Part shown: piece by piece, positions 24,813 to 34,010 of the stretch | Layout of the letters: every line of letters begins with the position of its first letter | Position numbering within the stretch: position 1 is the stretch's first letter | The notes under the pieces: model-generated | Seen by the model: only the letters and a program-made list of their open reading frames with translations | The model's database searches: none | What the model was told of the DNA's origin: nothing | Origin: Bacteroidales bacterium | Lineage (GTDB): Bacteria > Bacteroidota > Bacteroidia > Bacteroidales > UBA932 | NCBI GenBank assembly: GCA_017529425.1 | Contig: JAFXNQ010000054.1 | Span: 1-48,064, forward strand | Length of the DNA stretch: 48,064 nucleotides | Direction: 5' to 3' | Program-made: the position numbers and the translations under genes

Positions 24813-26288
24813 TTAGTAGGTATATCCGGGCGTTGCGGGGAGGAAGGGATTCAGCTGGCGCTGGGCGGACGGAACCGGGAACACTTCGTTCTTGCCTGCG
24901 GTGAAGCCGAGCGGGCCAAGCACTTTGGCGGCTTTGCCCCAGCGCACCAGATCAAAGAAACGGTTCTCTTCAAGCGACAGTTCTGCGCGGCGTTCGTCGT
25001 AGATGTTATCCAAGGTGGCGGTTGTGGCGGCAAGGCCGGCACGTGAGCGCACCTCGTTGAGTGCCATATCGGCAGTGTAGCCGGATGTGGGAGCGATTGT
25101 GGCTCCATTGGCCATAGCTTCGGCAAACATCAGCAGCACATCGGCATATCGTATAATCCTCATATTGTGGTCCAGTCCGTAAGCATTGAAAGAACGGTTG
25201 TTGGTGCGGGTCGGTACATAAACCTTGCCGTTGTAGTAGGGGTTGGTGCAGGATTCTATCACCTCGTCCCCCTCAGGGGTGGTCTCGCCGCGCACGAGCA
25301 GGGTCACTTTTTTGCGGATATCGTCACCCCTGGAGTCAAAGAAGTCGATAAGATTCTGGCTGGGAACCTTGTATCCCCAACCCTGGAACGGCTCTTTGTT
25401 GCCACGGGGGCCCTGGATGAATGCGTAGTAGCAGAGCGGCATGCCGCCGGTGCTCTGGCCCATGTCGGAGCTCTCTATCTCCATCAGCGACTCTGCGCCC
25501 CCTTCGTTCTCTACATTGAACGCATCTTTGAACCGGCTCATGAGCGAATAGCGGCCGCTTGCAATAATCAGGTCTGTCAGTCTGGCAGACTCGTTCCAAT
25601 CCTCGCGATACAGCGCAACCTTTGCCTTGAGCGCCATGGCGGTATACTTGTTATAGCGCCCCTTGTAATCTGAATGAGAGTCGGGTACAACGGCTATGGC
25701 ATCGTCCAGATCTTTATAAATGAAGGCATAGACCTCTTCTGGCTTCTTTGCATTGGCCGTTGCGAGCTCGTCTGCAGTCATGGTGCGGTCAATGATGGGG
25801 ACAGTGCCGAACAGGCGCACCAGGTTGAAATATGCGTAGGCGCGGATTATCCTGGCCTCGCCCCGGCACTCCACCACAGTCTGCTGGCCCGCCTCCGAGG
25901 TGATGGCCTCGGCAAACTTGTCCATGGATTCTATTGCATAGTTTGCGGCAGAAGAGATGTTGTAGAAATAGTTCCACATTGCCTCTACATTGTTGTTATC
26001 TGGGCCGTAGGTGAACTTGTCCAGCTGTGCCACGGTAGGGCCGTCGGCTTCTGTGGAGCCTTTGTCGGCATCGTCGGAAACAATCTCCATCACGCCGACA
26101 TAGTTCTGGGCCCACCCTTCACTGAGGCGCATGCTTGCGTAGGCGGCGCTTACGGGAAGGAACACGTTCTCCGGCTTGGAATAGTCCAGGCCTGCCGAAG
26201 GCATGGAGGCCTCGGTGCGAATATCGAGCAAATCGGAGCAGGATATGGCTGCAAGAGCAGCGAGTATTATGATGATACTTTTTTTCAT
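24813..26288 (-). CDS. SusD/RagB-family glycan-binding lipoprotein
   Basis: SusD-like proteins form the lid of the SusC transporter and bind oligosaccharides at the cell surface. The 491-residue product has lipobox Cys17 (ALAAISC) and the family pattern: the N-terminal TPR region with AEARIIRAYAYFNLVRLFG-like sequence (here GEARIIRAYAYFNLVRLFG), YTAMALKAKVALYREDW and the C-terminal ADVLLMFAEAMANGA, ALNEVRSRAGL, DERRAELSLEENRFFDLVRW. It starts 4 bp after SusC. Ligand specificity cannot be read from sequence. Confidence 0.95.
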   Translation of the reverse strand: MKKSIIIILAALAAISCSDLLDIRTEASMPSAGLDYSKPENVFLPVSAAYASMRLSEGWAQNYVGVMEIVSDDADKGSTEADGPTVAQLDKFTYGPDNNNVEAMWNYFYNISSAANYAIESMDKFAEAITSEAGQQTVVECRGEARIIRAYAYFNLVRLFGTVPIIDRTMTADELATANAKKPEEVYAFIYKDLDDAIAVVPDSHSDYKGRYNKYTAMALKAKVALYREDWNESARLTDLIIASGRYSLMSRFKDAFNVENEGGAESLMEIESSDMGQSTGGMPLCYYAFIQGPRGNKEPFQGWGYKVPSQNLIDFFDSRGDDIRKKVTLLVRGETTPEGDEVIESCTNPYYNGKVYVPTRTNNRSFNAYGLDHNMRIIRYADVLLMFAEAMANGATIAPTSGYTADMALNEVRSRAGLAATTATLDNIYDERRAELSLEENRFFDLVRWGKAAKVLGPLGFTAGKNEVFPVPSAQRQLNPFLPATPGYTY

Positions 26289-26292
26289 GGCC

Positions 26293-29292
26293 CTAGAAAT
26301 TCATGTTTATACCGAAGGAATAGATGGACTGCATGGGATATACCGACGAAGAGTCGATGCCGTTCGCGGTGGGAGAACCGCCGATCTCGGTGGTGAAGCC
26401 GTTATAACCAAACAGGGTCAGGGGGCGCTGTGCAGAGAGATATGCACGGATTGTGCCGCTGCTGAATACCTTGTGGAAGGTGTATCCCACCTGGACGTTC
26501 TGGATGCGGAACATAGAGCCGTCTTCAACAAAGAAACTGTTGCTCTGGGCCATCAGCTGCTCTGTGAGCACGCGCGGGGTGGGATATGTGTCGGAGGGTG
26601 CGTCCTTGCGCCAAGCGTTCTTATAGAAGTCATAGTCGTAGTTGCCCTCGGCAAACACCTGTTTGTTGAGACGCTTGCTGTTGAATATCTTGTTGCCGAT
26701 ATTGGAGTTGCAAACCACAGAGAAGTCCCAGTTCTTATAATTGAATCCAAAGTCAAAACCGAGCATCAGCCAAGGCAGGGGAGAGCCGAGATATGTGCGG
26801 TCGGCCTCCGTAATCTTGCCGTCGGGGGTGCCGTCTTCGTTACCGGCAAAGTCGTGATACTGGAAAAATCCGGCGCCGGTGGAAAGCTGTGTTACGTCGG
26901 CCATCTGGGCGTCATATTCGTTCTTGAAGATGCCGTCTACCTGATAGCCCCAGAAGGCTCCGATGGGGTAGCCCACCTGGGTCATGGTTGCGTAAGCACC
27001 GTTGGTGAGGGCTCCGGGGATATTGTCACGTCCTTCAAGCGCGAGTACGCGGTTGTGGTTGAAGGTGGCGTTCAGGCCAAGGTTGTAGCCAAAGTCGTCG
27101 CCGATATTGTCAGCCCACTTGAGGGCCATCTCGACGCCGGCATTGAGCACTTTTCCGTTATTTGCGAGCAGAGTGGCCACCCCGCCGCCGGTGGCCACGG
27201 GCGCATGGAACACAACGCGGTCGGTGACGCGGTAGTAGAGGTCGATGTCGCCAGAGAGGCGGTTCTTAAGGAATGCGAAATCGGCACCGACGTTGGCTTC
27301 GGTCACGACTTCCCATTTGAGATAATTCTGGTAAACCGTTTGTGCGCCGATGCCGTCCACGAGGGTGTCACCAAACACTGCAGAAGAGTCCACTCCGGAG
27401 TTGCCGGCGATATTGATGTCGTTTGCGGGGACATTGTCGTTACCGAGCATACCCCAGCTGGCGCGCAGTTTGAGAAAGTCGAAGGTCTTGTTGCCCTGCA
27501 TGAATGGCTCGTCGGTCACTACCCAGCCCAAGCCGATTGAGGGGAAGAAGCCCCATTTCTCCTGATACTTGGAACTGCCGTCGGCACGGAATGTAAGGGT
27601 TGCAAGGTAGCGTCCCTTGTAGCTGTAGGTGCCGCGGGTGAAGAACGACAGGCCGTTGTAGCGCGAAGCGCCGTCGGTCGCGGTCTGGTTCTTATATGAA
27701 CCGTTCACCAGGTAGCGGGCCTGGTCGTCATAGTCGGGCACGTTGCTAACCACACCGCGCAGCCAGCCGTTGTACTGCATGCGCAACGACTGCCCGGCCA
27801 TAATAGATAAGTTATGGTCTCCTATCTGGTCGGCGAAAGTCAGGGTGTTGTCAAAAATCTGATAAGTGCCGTATGCGTAAGTCTTGTTCAGAGATGATAC
27901 GGAAGTGCCCTGTGAACCGCCGACAAAGTGCTCTGGAGTGTAGCTCTGCTGGTCGGCAAAGCTGAAGTCGAGGTTGTAGGAGGTTTTGAACTTCAGTTTT
28001 TCTGTGATGGTAGCCTCCGCATATATGTTGAACACACTCTTCAGACCTTTTTCGCGGCTGTTGGTGTAATATGCAGACGCGGCCGGGTTACCGTAGGAGT
28101 TGGGATAACCGTAGCGTTGGGGCGAATCAAAAGCGACTGGATATGCATCGGTGTTGGCGTCGTTGTAAACTCCGTAAACCGGCGGGTTCACAAATGCCTG
28201 GTAATACACCCCGGAGTTGGGGTTGTGCTGGTTGTGACGGGAAACCACGGTGTTGATACCCATCTTTAGCCAGTCAGTCATAGTCTGGTCCAGACGTGCA
28301 CGCAGGTTAAAACGGTTGTAATTGTTGGTGCAGTAGTTCATGATACCGTCCTGGTAAAAATAGCTCAGGCCCACCGAGTAGTTGGTCTTCTCAGTGCCGC
28401 CGGAAAGGTCAAGCGAATGGCTGTGGGTGAGGGCGTTATGTACCAGCTCTTTATACCAGTCGGTGCTGACGCCGTTGTAGTCGGCCACATTCTTCGGAGA
28501 GTCAGGGTATACAAGGTTGTACATCTCAACATACTGCTCTGTGTTAGCAAGTTTCATGATGTTGGTGGGCACCTGCAAGCCGGCATAGCCCTCGTAGCTT
28601 ACGCGGACCTTGCCCAAGTCGCCTTTCCGCGTGGTGACAATGATGACGCCGTTTGCGGCACGCACACCATAGATGGCAGCTGCCGATGCATCCTTGAGCA
28701 CGGTAAGGGACTCGATATCATTGCTGGAAAGGAAGTTGATATTGTCCATGAAGGCTCCGTCAACCACATAGAGAGGATTGGCATAGTCACCGATAGAGCC
28801 TACGCCGCGGATCTTAACGGAAGGACCTGCACCAGGGGCGCCGCTCTGGGTAATCTGTACGCCGCTGACCTTGCCCTGGAGGGCGCTCATCGGGTTGGCG
28901 GCTGTCTGGCGGGAGAGTTCGTCACCCTTGACATTTACGATGGGGGCGGTGAGGTCTTTGGATTTCTGGGTACCGTAGCCCACTACGACCACCTCTTCCA
29001 GAAAGCTTACGTCCTCTTTGAGAAGGATGCTAGAAGGGACACTCTTGGCCGGGAAAGTCTGTGTGGCGTAGCCTATGCAGCTTACCTCCACTATAGATTC
29101 CGGTCCCGAGACTTTCAGGAAAAAGTTGCCGTCAAAGTCGGTAGAGGTACCGTTGGATGTACCGGCCTCCATGACGGTGGCGCCGACAACCGGCCCCAGA
29201 TCGTCCGAGATGACGCCCTTCACCTGATATTGTGCCTGCGCACCTAGCGCAAACGACAACAGGATCAGTGTTGTGAGGATAAATTTTTTCAT
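26293..29292 (-). CDS. SusC/RagA-family TonB-dependent transporter
   Basis: Outer-membrane TonB-dependent importer of oligosaccharides, 999 residues. It has a type I signal peptide (LLSFALGAQAQ), a carboxypeptidase-regulatory-like domain (about 22-95, VKGVISDDLGPVVGATV), the SusC signature VVVGYGTQKSKDLTAPIV (about 108-125), a plug with SVKIRGVGSIGDYANPLYVVDG and a 22-strand barrel ending in MNF. There is no N-terminal signalling (STN) domain, so it is unlikely to drive an anti-sigma factor. It is followed by SusD and preceded by two glycoside hydrolase genes, an order in which enzymes lead the operon. Confidence 0.96.
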   Translation of the reverse strand: MKKFILTTLILLSFALGAQAQYQVKGVISDDLGPVVGATVMEAGTSNGTSTDFDGNFFLKVSGPESIVEVSCIGYATQTFPAKSVPSSILLKEDVSFLEEVVVVGYGTQKSKDLTAPIVNVKGDELSRQTAANPMSALQGKVSGVQITQSGAPGAGPSVKIRGVGSIGDYANPLYVVDGAFMDNINFLSSNDIESLTVLKDASAAAIYGVRAANGVIIVTTRKGDLGKVRVSYEGYAGLQVPTNIMKLANTEQYVEMYNLVYPDSPKNVADYNGVSTDWYKELVHNALTHSHSLDLSGGTEKTNYSVGLSYFYQDGIMNYCTNNYNRFNLRARLDQTMTDWLKMGINTVVSRHNQHNPNSGVYYQAFVNPPVYGVYNDANTDAYPVAFDSPQRYGYPNSYGNPAASAYYTNSREKGLKSVFNIYAEATITEKLKFKTSYNLDFSFADQQSYTPEHFVGGSQGTSVSSLNKTYAYGTYQIFDNTLTFADQIGDHNLSIMAGQSLRMQYNGWLRGVVSNVPDYDDQARYLVNGSYKNQTATDGASRYNGLSFFTRGTYSYKGRYLATLTFRADGSSKYQEKWGFFPSIGLGWVVTDEPFMQGNKTFDFLKLRASWGMLGNDNVPANDINIAGNSGVDSSAVFGDTLVDGIGAQTVYQNYLKWEVVTEANVGADFAFLKNRLSGDIDLYYRVTDRVVFHAPVATGGGVATLLANNGKVLNAGVEMALKWADNIGDDFGYNLGLNATFNHNRVLALEGRDNIPGALTNGAYATMTQVGYPIGAFWGYQVDGIFKNEYDAQMADVTQLSTGAGFFQYHDFAGNEDGTPDGKITEADRTYLGSPLPWLMLGFDFGFNYKNWDFSVVCNSNIGNKIFNSKRLNKQVFAEGNYDYDFYKNAWRKDAPSDTYPTPRVLTEQLMAQSNSFFVEDGSMFRIQNVQVGYTFHKVFSSGTIRAYLSAQRPLTLFGYNGFTTEIGGSPTANGIDSSSVYPMQSIYSFGINMNF

Positions 29293-29307
29293 CAGGTTGA
29301 ACAGGTA

Positions 29308-30585
29308 TTAATTGTTATAGTAAAATCCGAGTTTTTCAAGGCCAGCGGCAATTTCCGGGCAGCTGCCGAAAAGGTTCCAGAGCAAGCCGCTACGGTAGTT
29401 CTCTATCATCACCGCTTCCGGCCCCTGGTCTATTGCAAGATAGTGTCTGAGAACCTGCTGCTCTTCCGGCAGGGTATAGTTTATAGCATCGTAGAAACCG
29501 TAAGGGCCAAAGGTCCGGTTGTCTTTGAGCAGGCGGCGTATTACGGCCATGCTCTCTTCCGGGGTATAGACTATTGAAGATATCGCGGCGGTGGGACTCA
29601 CGGTGCCGTTTTCTTCAGGTGTGCCGGGATAGTGGCCGGCATAGCCCAGCAGGACGTCGTCGCTGGAGGTGAATCCCCAGAAATCTTCTCCCAGCTGTTT
29701 TTCAGGGTGGTCCATGGCGTATGCGCGGTGAATCAGGCACTGGTTGCGGTTGCGCTCAAAATAATCGGTGTAGCCGTCGCTTAGGCCCCGGGGGTCCAGA
29801 CCCAGGAAAGAGTAGTGTGTAAAGAAGAGCGGCCCGCCGTAGGGCATCCCGATGGTGAGCGGAATGCCGTAATATTCATTGCCGTTATAGTAATACGGAC
29901 TGGTCTTGTACGAGGCTTCGTAGCACTCCCGGGTTATGGGGTGGGTTGGAGAAGATGCTGCCAGAATGTAGGTAATCAGCGTCTCGTCAAAGCCGCGGAT
30001 GCGGTGGTTCATCTTGAAGTCGTAGTTCTTGGACCAATGCCAGTATAGGCTGTCGGTGGCCTGGGTGTACCAGTTCCACTCGATGCCGTGCCAGAGGGTG
30101 TCGCAGCGTGATTTGAGCGATTCGCTGCGAGTCCATTGACGGGTAGTGAGTATGCCGGCGGTGAGAAATGCCGTCTCTACGAGATCGCCGCCGTCGTCGT
30201 ATTTGCTGAATGGATATGCCTCGCCGCTGTCACCGTCGTACCAGTGGGCCCAGGCGCCGTGGAAGCGCTCTATGCGCTCCAGGGAAGAGATGATTTTCTC
30301 CAGGCGTCGCTCCCCCTCTTCGCGAGGGTAATAACCCCGCTCGGCGCCAGCAATTATGGCCATCATGCCGAATCCTGTGCCGCCGGAGGTTACTATATTG
30401 CCGTGGACGTCATCGTTGCGCTCGCGGGCCATTCCGGTATTGGGCTCGGCGAATTCTGTAAAATACTTGATGGTGGCCTGCTCGATGCGGTCCAGGATGG
30501 CTTCGTCGGATTCTGGCTGTGCTTTGCAGCCGGAGATGCCGGCATACAGCGCAAACACAGATATAAGAAGGAGTAAGCGCCGCAT
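29308..30585 (-). CDS. Glucoamylase-family (GH144-type) lipoprotein
   Basis: Lipoprotein of 425 residues, lipobox Cys20 (YAGISGC). It is almost entirely one (alpha/alpha)6 glucoamylase-like domain: IEQATIKYFTEFAEPNTGMARER, NIVTSGGTGFGMMAI, GGPLFFTHYSFLGLDPRGL and AIDQGPEAVMIENYRSGLLW. It shares these blocks with the 545-residue paralogue in the same operon but lacks the Ig-like domain and is quite diverged at the C-terminus. In the family, beta-1,2-glucanases of GH144 are known; this copy may be periplasmic or surface exposed and act at a different chain length. It lies 3 bp after GH3 and 15 bp before SusC. Confidence 0.88.
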   Translation of the reverse strand: MRRLLLLISVFALYAGISGCKAQPESDEAILDRIEQATIKYFTEFAEPNTGMARERNDDVHGNIVTSGGTGFGMMAIIAGAERGYYPREEGERRLEKIISSLERIERFHGAWAHWYDGDSGEAYPFSKYDDGGDLVETAFLTAGILTTRQWTRSESLKSRCDTLWHGIEWNWYTQATDSLYWHWSKNYDFKMNHRIRGFDETLITYILAASSPTHPITRECYEASYKTSPYYYNGNEYYGIPLTIGMPYGGPLFFTHYSFLGLDPRGLSDGYTDYFERNRNQCLIHRAYAMDHPEKQLGEDFWGFTSSDDVLLGYAGHYPGTPEENGTVSPTAAISSIVYTPEESMAVIRRLLKDNRTFGPYGFYDAINYTLPEEQQVLRHYLAIDQGPEAVMIENYRSGLLWNLFGSCPEIAAGLEKLGFYYNN

Positions 30586-30588
30586 AAC

Positions 30589-32832
30589 TTATTCGTTATA
30601 TGTAAATGTAACGAACTCTTCACAGTCAGAGGCGGGGCCGATGAACAGCCTGAACTCACCGGCCTCGGGGCCAAAAGTCATATCCTTACGCCAGAAGGAG
30701 AGGAGTTCCGGGGTGATTTTGAACTCCACTTCGCGGCTCTCGCCGGGAGCAAGGGTTACCCGTTCAAAGCCCTTGAGCTGCTTGACGGGACGGGTAATGC
30801 TCCCCACCAGATCCCGGATGTAGAGTTGCACAACCTCAGTGCCCTCGCATTTGCCGGTGTTGGTGACGGTTACTTTGGCTGTGACGGAGCCCTCAGGTCC
30901 GAGCGAACCGGCACTCAACACAGGCTTGCCGTAACTGAATGTTGTGTATGTGAGGCCGTAGCCAAAGGGGTAAAGCGGTTCGTTCTCACAGTCAAGGTAT
31001 CGGCTTTCGTATTTAACACCGGGGTGCACATAGGGACGTCCGGTATTCTTTGCATAATAGTAGATGGGTACCTGGCCCAGTGTGCGGGGGAAGGTTACGC
31101 TCAGGCGGCCGCTGGGGTGTGCATCGCCAAACAGCAACCGGGCCACGGCCTCTCCGCCCATAGTTCCGGGGAACCAGGCCTCAAGTATGGCCTGGGCAAT
31201 GCCGCTCTCTTCGCTCAGGTCCAGAGGACGACCGTTCATCAGTACAATCGTGACAGGTTTGCCGGTGGCAGCTACGGCCTTGAGCAGTTCAGTCTGGATT
31301 TCAGGCAGCCTTATGGATGTGCGGCTGGCCGCCTCTCCACTCCAGTCGCACGATTCGCCCAGCACCATAATCACCGCCTCTGCGCTGCGGGCAGCAGTTA
31401 CGGCCGCGCCAAAGCCTGTTTTGACATCTCCGTCAAGTTCGCAGCCCCTGACGTATATGATTCTGTCAGAATAATCCCTGATGCCGTCCAGTATGCTCTT
31501 GACGCCTTCCACCTTGCCGGCTCCGCGCCAGCTGGCCAGCAGGTCGTCAGCGGAGTCGGCGAGAGGTCCTATTACTGCAATGAGTGCACCCTTTGCCAGC
31601 GGCAGAACGCCGTTGTTCTTGAGCAGTACGCAACTCTCCTCTGCCAGGGTGCGGGCGGTGAGCAGGTTGGCTTCTGTCTTGGTTTCAGCTGCTTCACGCT
31701 CTGCGCTGCAATACCTGAACGGGTCCTGGAACAGCCCCAGGCGGGCCTTCACGGTGAGTACGCGCCGCACAGCTTCTTCCAGGGTCTTGCGGCTGACCTT
31801 GCCCTCTTCTACCGCTTTCTTAAGGTAATCTGAGTAGCCGCCGCTCTGCATGTCCATATCGTTGCCGGCGTTCAGCGCCTGTATGCTGGCATCCTCCAAA
31901 TCGCGGCTGGTGCCGTGGTTTATCATCTCCATCACTCCGGTGTAATCGCTCACCACAAAGCCGTCAAAGCCCCACTCGTTTCTCAATATCTCTGTGAGCA
32001 GGTGGGAGTTGGCCGTGGCCGGGATGCCGTCGTATTCGTTGAACGATGCCATAACCGTCTGCGCTCCTGCATCCACCGCAGCTTTGTAGGGGGGCAGGTA
32101 GAACTCGCGCAGCCAGCGTTCGCTCATATCCACGGTGTTATAGTCACGGCCGGCGTGTGGTGCGCCGTACGCGGCAAAGTGCTTCACGCAGGCGGCGATA
32201 GTAAGGGGGTCTTCAAGGTCAGCCCCCTGATAGCCATATACCATTGCGCGGGACACGGCGCTGCCCAAAAAGGCATCTTCTCCAGCACCTTCGCTGATGC
32301 GACCCCATCTGGGCTCCACGCATATATCGCACATGGGTGAGTAGGTCCAGTGGAGTCCGGCAGCGGCGGCTTCGCGGGCAGCTACACGGGCGCTCTCTTC
32401 AATGAGAGAAGGGTCCCAGCTGGCGCTGATGCCCAGATTTATGGGGAAGATTGTGCGGAAGCCGTGAATAACGTCGTAACCAAAGAGCAGGGGGATCCCA
32501 AGGCGGGTCTCATTTACCGCAATCTCCTGCAGCTTGCGGGTATAATCTGCAGTATAGGCATTGAAGATATTGCCGCATTTTCCGGCCCGGATGTCATCTA
32601 CATAGCCGTCGCGGATACTTGGGCCGGTTACATCCCAGTCGGAGGTGTACAGTACAAGCTGGCCAATCATCTCGTCCAGCGTCATAACTTTCAGCAGGGA
32701 ATCGACTATCGGGTATGTCTTGTTGAAATTGGCGGCCCTTGCGGGGTCGTCGGACGGGCATACGGCAGGTTTTTTGCCGCCGCACGCCGTCAGCAGCAGG
32801 AGAGTCAGGAGGAACAAAAGGATATTTCTCAT
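30589..32832 (-). CDS. GH3-family beta-glucosidase
   Basis: Exo-acting beta-glucosidase of 747 residues with a lipobox at Cys17 (LLTAC). The GH3 N-terminal barrel has KHFAAYGAPHAGRDYN and the nucleophile Asp296 in GFVVSDYTGV; the alpha/beta sandwich follows (LAEESCVLLKNNGVLPL, VMVLGESCDWSGEAA) and a fibronectin-III-like C-terminal domain (VTVTNTGKCEGTEVVQLYIRD). In Bacteroides thetaiotaomicron a GH3 of this general type hydrolyses beta-1,2-glucooligosaccharides, which fits two GH144-type neighbours. Other beta-glucosides are possible. It precedes the two-hydrolase and SusCD genes with gaps of only a few bases. Confidence 0.92.
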   Translation of the reverse strand: MRNILLFLLTLLLLTACGGKKPAVCPSDDPARAANFNKTYPIVDSLLKVMTLDEMIGQLVLYTSDWDVTGPSIRDGYVDDIRAGKCGNIFNAYTADYTRKLQEIAVNETRLGIPLLFGYDVIHGFRTIFPINLGISASWDPSLIEESARVAAREAAAAGLHWTYSPMCDICVEPRWGRISEGAGEDAFLGSAVSRAMVYGYQGADLEDPLTIAACVKHFAAYGAPHAGRDYNTVDMSERWLREFYLPPYKAAVDAGAQTVMASFNEYDGIPATANSHLLTEILRNEWGFDGFVVSDYTGVMEMINHGTSRDLEDASIQALNAGNDMDMQSGGYSDYLKKAVEEGKVSRKTLEEAVRRVLTVKARLGLFQDPFRYCSAEREAAETKTEANLLTARTLAEESCVLLKNNGVLPLAKGALIAVIGPLADSADDLLASWRGAGKVEGVKSILDGIRDYSDRIIYVRGCELDGDVKTGFGAAVTAARSAEAVIMVLGESCDWSGEAASRTSIRLPEIQTELLKAVAATGKPVTIVLMNGRPLDLSEESGIAQAILEAWFPGTMGGEAVARLLFGDAHPSGRLSVTFPRTLGQVPIYYYAKNTGRPYVHPGVKYESRYLDCENEPLYPFGYGLTYTTFSYGKPVLSAGSLGPEGSVTAKVTVTNTGKCEGTEVVQLYIRDLVGSITRPVKQLKGFERVTLAPGESREVEFKITPELLSFWRKDMTFGPEAGEFRLFIGPASDCEEFVTFTYNE

Positions 32833-32833
32833 A

Positions 32834-32893
32834 TACCTATACTTAAATACTTTATAAATATAGGTACAAAAAAGAAATATTCCGAAATATTTC
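32834..32893. promoter_or_regulatory. AT-rich inverted repeats upstream of the GH3 gene
   Basis: The 79-bp gap between the oxidoreductase and GH3 genes holds two perfect inverted repeats: TACCTATA (32834-32841) with TATAGGTA (32859-32866), and GAAATATT (32874-32881) with AATATTTC (32886-32893). The first begins 2 bp before the GH3 start. Either could be an operator or part of an mRNA leader. No clean TAnnTTTG box is seen. Confidence 0.45.
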
Positions 32894-32911
32894 GCGAAGA
32901 AAGAGAAAAAA

Positions 32912-33949
32912 TTATCGGTTTACTTCAACACGGACACCCTTTTCTGAAGATTCAAGGGCGCCGAAAATGGCACGCATAGCGGTGAGGACCTCTCCGCCGC
33001 TAACGGGGGGCTGAACGCCTTTTTCAAGGGCGTCTATGAAGGCGTCCATCACGCCAGATTTGGTCTGGTTGTCGTTGGTCTGGATGCGGTCTATGTCCAG
33101 CGTCTGGACCGTGCCGTCCTTGCCGATAACCTTGAGCGAGCAGGCGGGATCGTCGTAAATTCGGATGATACCTTCTGTGCCGTAAATGATGGTGGAGTTG
33201 TCTTCCTGGCCGTAGAAGGTCCAGCTGGCGGTCATTGTGCCCACTGCGCCGCCCGCCATTTCAAAGATGCATATCGCATTGTCGTCCACGCCGATGGGGC
33301 TGCCGTCGGCATAACACTTGTCTATGGTTGAAATTCGCGCCGTTACGGCAGTGATAGTATCGTCCAGGATAAACTGGATAAGGTCGGTCTTGTGGATGCC
33401 CAAATCGGCCAGTACTCCCATCACGGCAGCCTTCTTGTCAAAGAACCATGTGCCGGGGCCGGGGGTGATGCTCCAGGTTTCCGGCCCTGAGTGGCCAAAG
33501 GTGGTGCGGAAAGATACAACCTTGCCGATTGCCCCCTGCTTTATCAGTTTCCTCGCCTCTGAGTGTGCAAGGGCAAAGCGCTGGTTCTGCCCTATCATCA
33601 GGTATCGGCTGTACTGCCGGGAGGCTTCCACCATCCGTTCGCAATCTTCAATATTGGTGGCCATAGGCTTCTCGCAAAGCACATGCTTGCCCGCCTTGAG
33701 GGCTGCGATAGTGACATCGGCGTGCATATTGTTGGCCACGCATACGCTCACGGCATCAATTGCCGGGTCAGCAAGTAATTCTTCCACCGAGTCATAAACT
33801 TTTCCGCCATATTTGGCCGCCATCTGCTCTGCCCGTTCCCGGGCAAGGTCAAAAAAGCCTATCAGTTTTGCGTTGGGATTGCTGGAATATTCGGGAATAT
33901 GTCTCACTTGAGAAATTTTTCCGCAGCCTATAATGCCGATGCCTTTCAT
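32912..33949 (-). CDS. Gfo/Idh/MocA-family oxidoreductase
   Basis: NAD(P)-dependent sugar or polyol oxidoreductase, 345 residues, cytoplasmic (no signal peptide). The Rossmann motif is GIIGCGKIS (about 4-12), and the family signature CEKPMATNIEDC follows at about 93-104. The substrate-domain block WFFDKKAAVMGVLADLGIHKTDL supplies the catalytic His in GIHKTD. It is the first gene of the minus-strand run leading into the PUL but is separated from GH3 by 79 bp, so co-regulation is likely but not certain. A role in metabolising the released sugar is an inference. Confidence 0.9.
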   Translation of the reverse strand: MKGIGIIGCGKISQVRHIPEYSSNPNAKLIGFFDLARERAEQMAAKYGGKVYDSVEELLADPAIDAVSVCVANNMHADVTIAALKAGKHVLCEKPMATNIEDCERMVEASRQYSRYLMIGQNQRFALAHSEARKLIKQGAIGKVVSFRTTFGHSGPETWSITPGPGTWFFDKKAAVMGVLADLGIHKTDLIQFILDDTITAVTARISTIDKCYADGSPIGVDDNAICIFEMAGGAVGTMTASWTFYGQEDNSTIIYGTEGIIRIYDDPACSLKVIGKDGTVQTLDIDRIQTNDNQTKSGVMDAFIDALEKGVQPPVSGGEVLTAMRAIFGALESSEKGVRVEVNR

Positions 33950-34010
33950 AGAACATGATTTGGTTGGTTGTGACCATAAAATTAATAAAATATTTCCTTA
34001 CCTTAGTGGT

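Noticed and set aside
33933-34010. Upstream in-frame extension of the M48 peptidase
   Set aside because: It would overlap the divergent oxidoreductase start and bury the lipoprotein signal peptide that begins at 34011.
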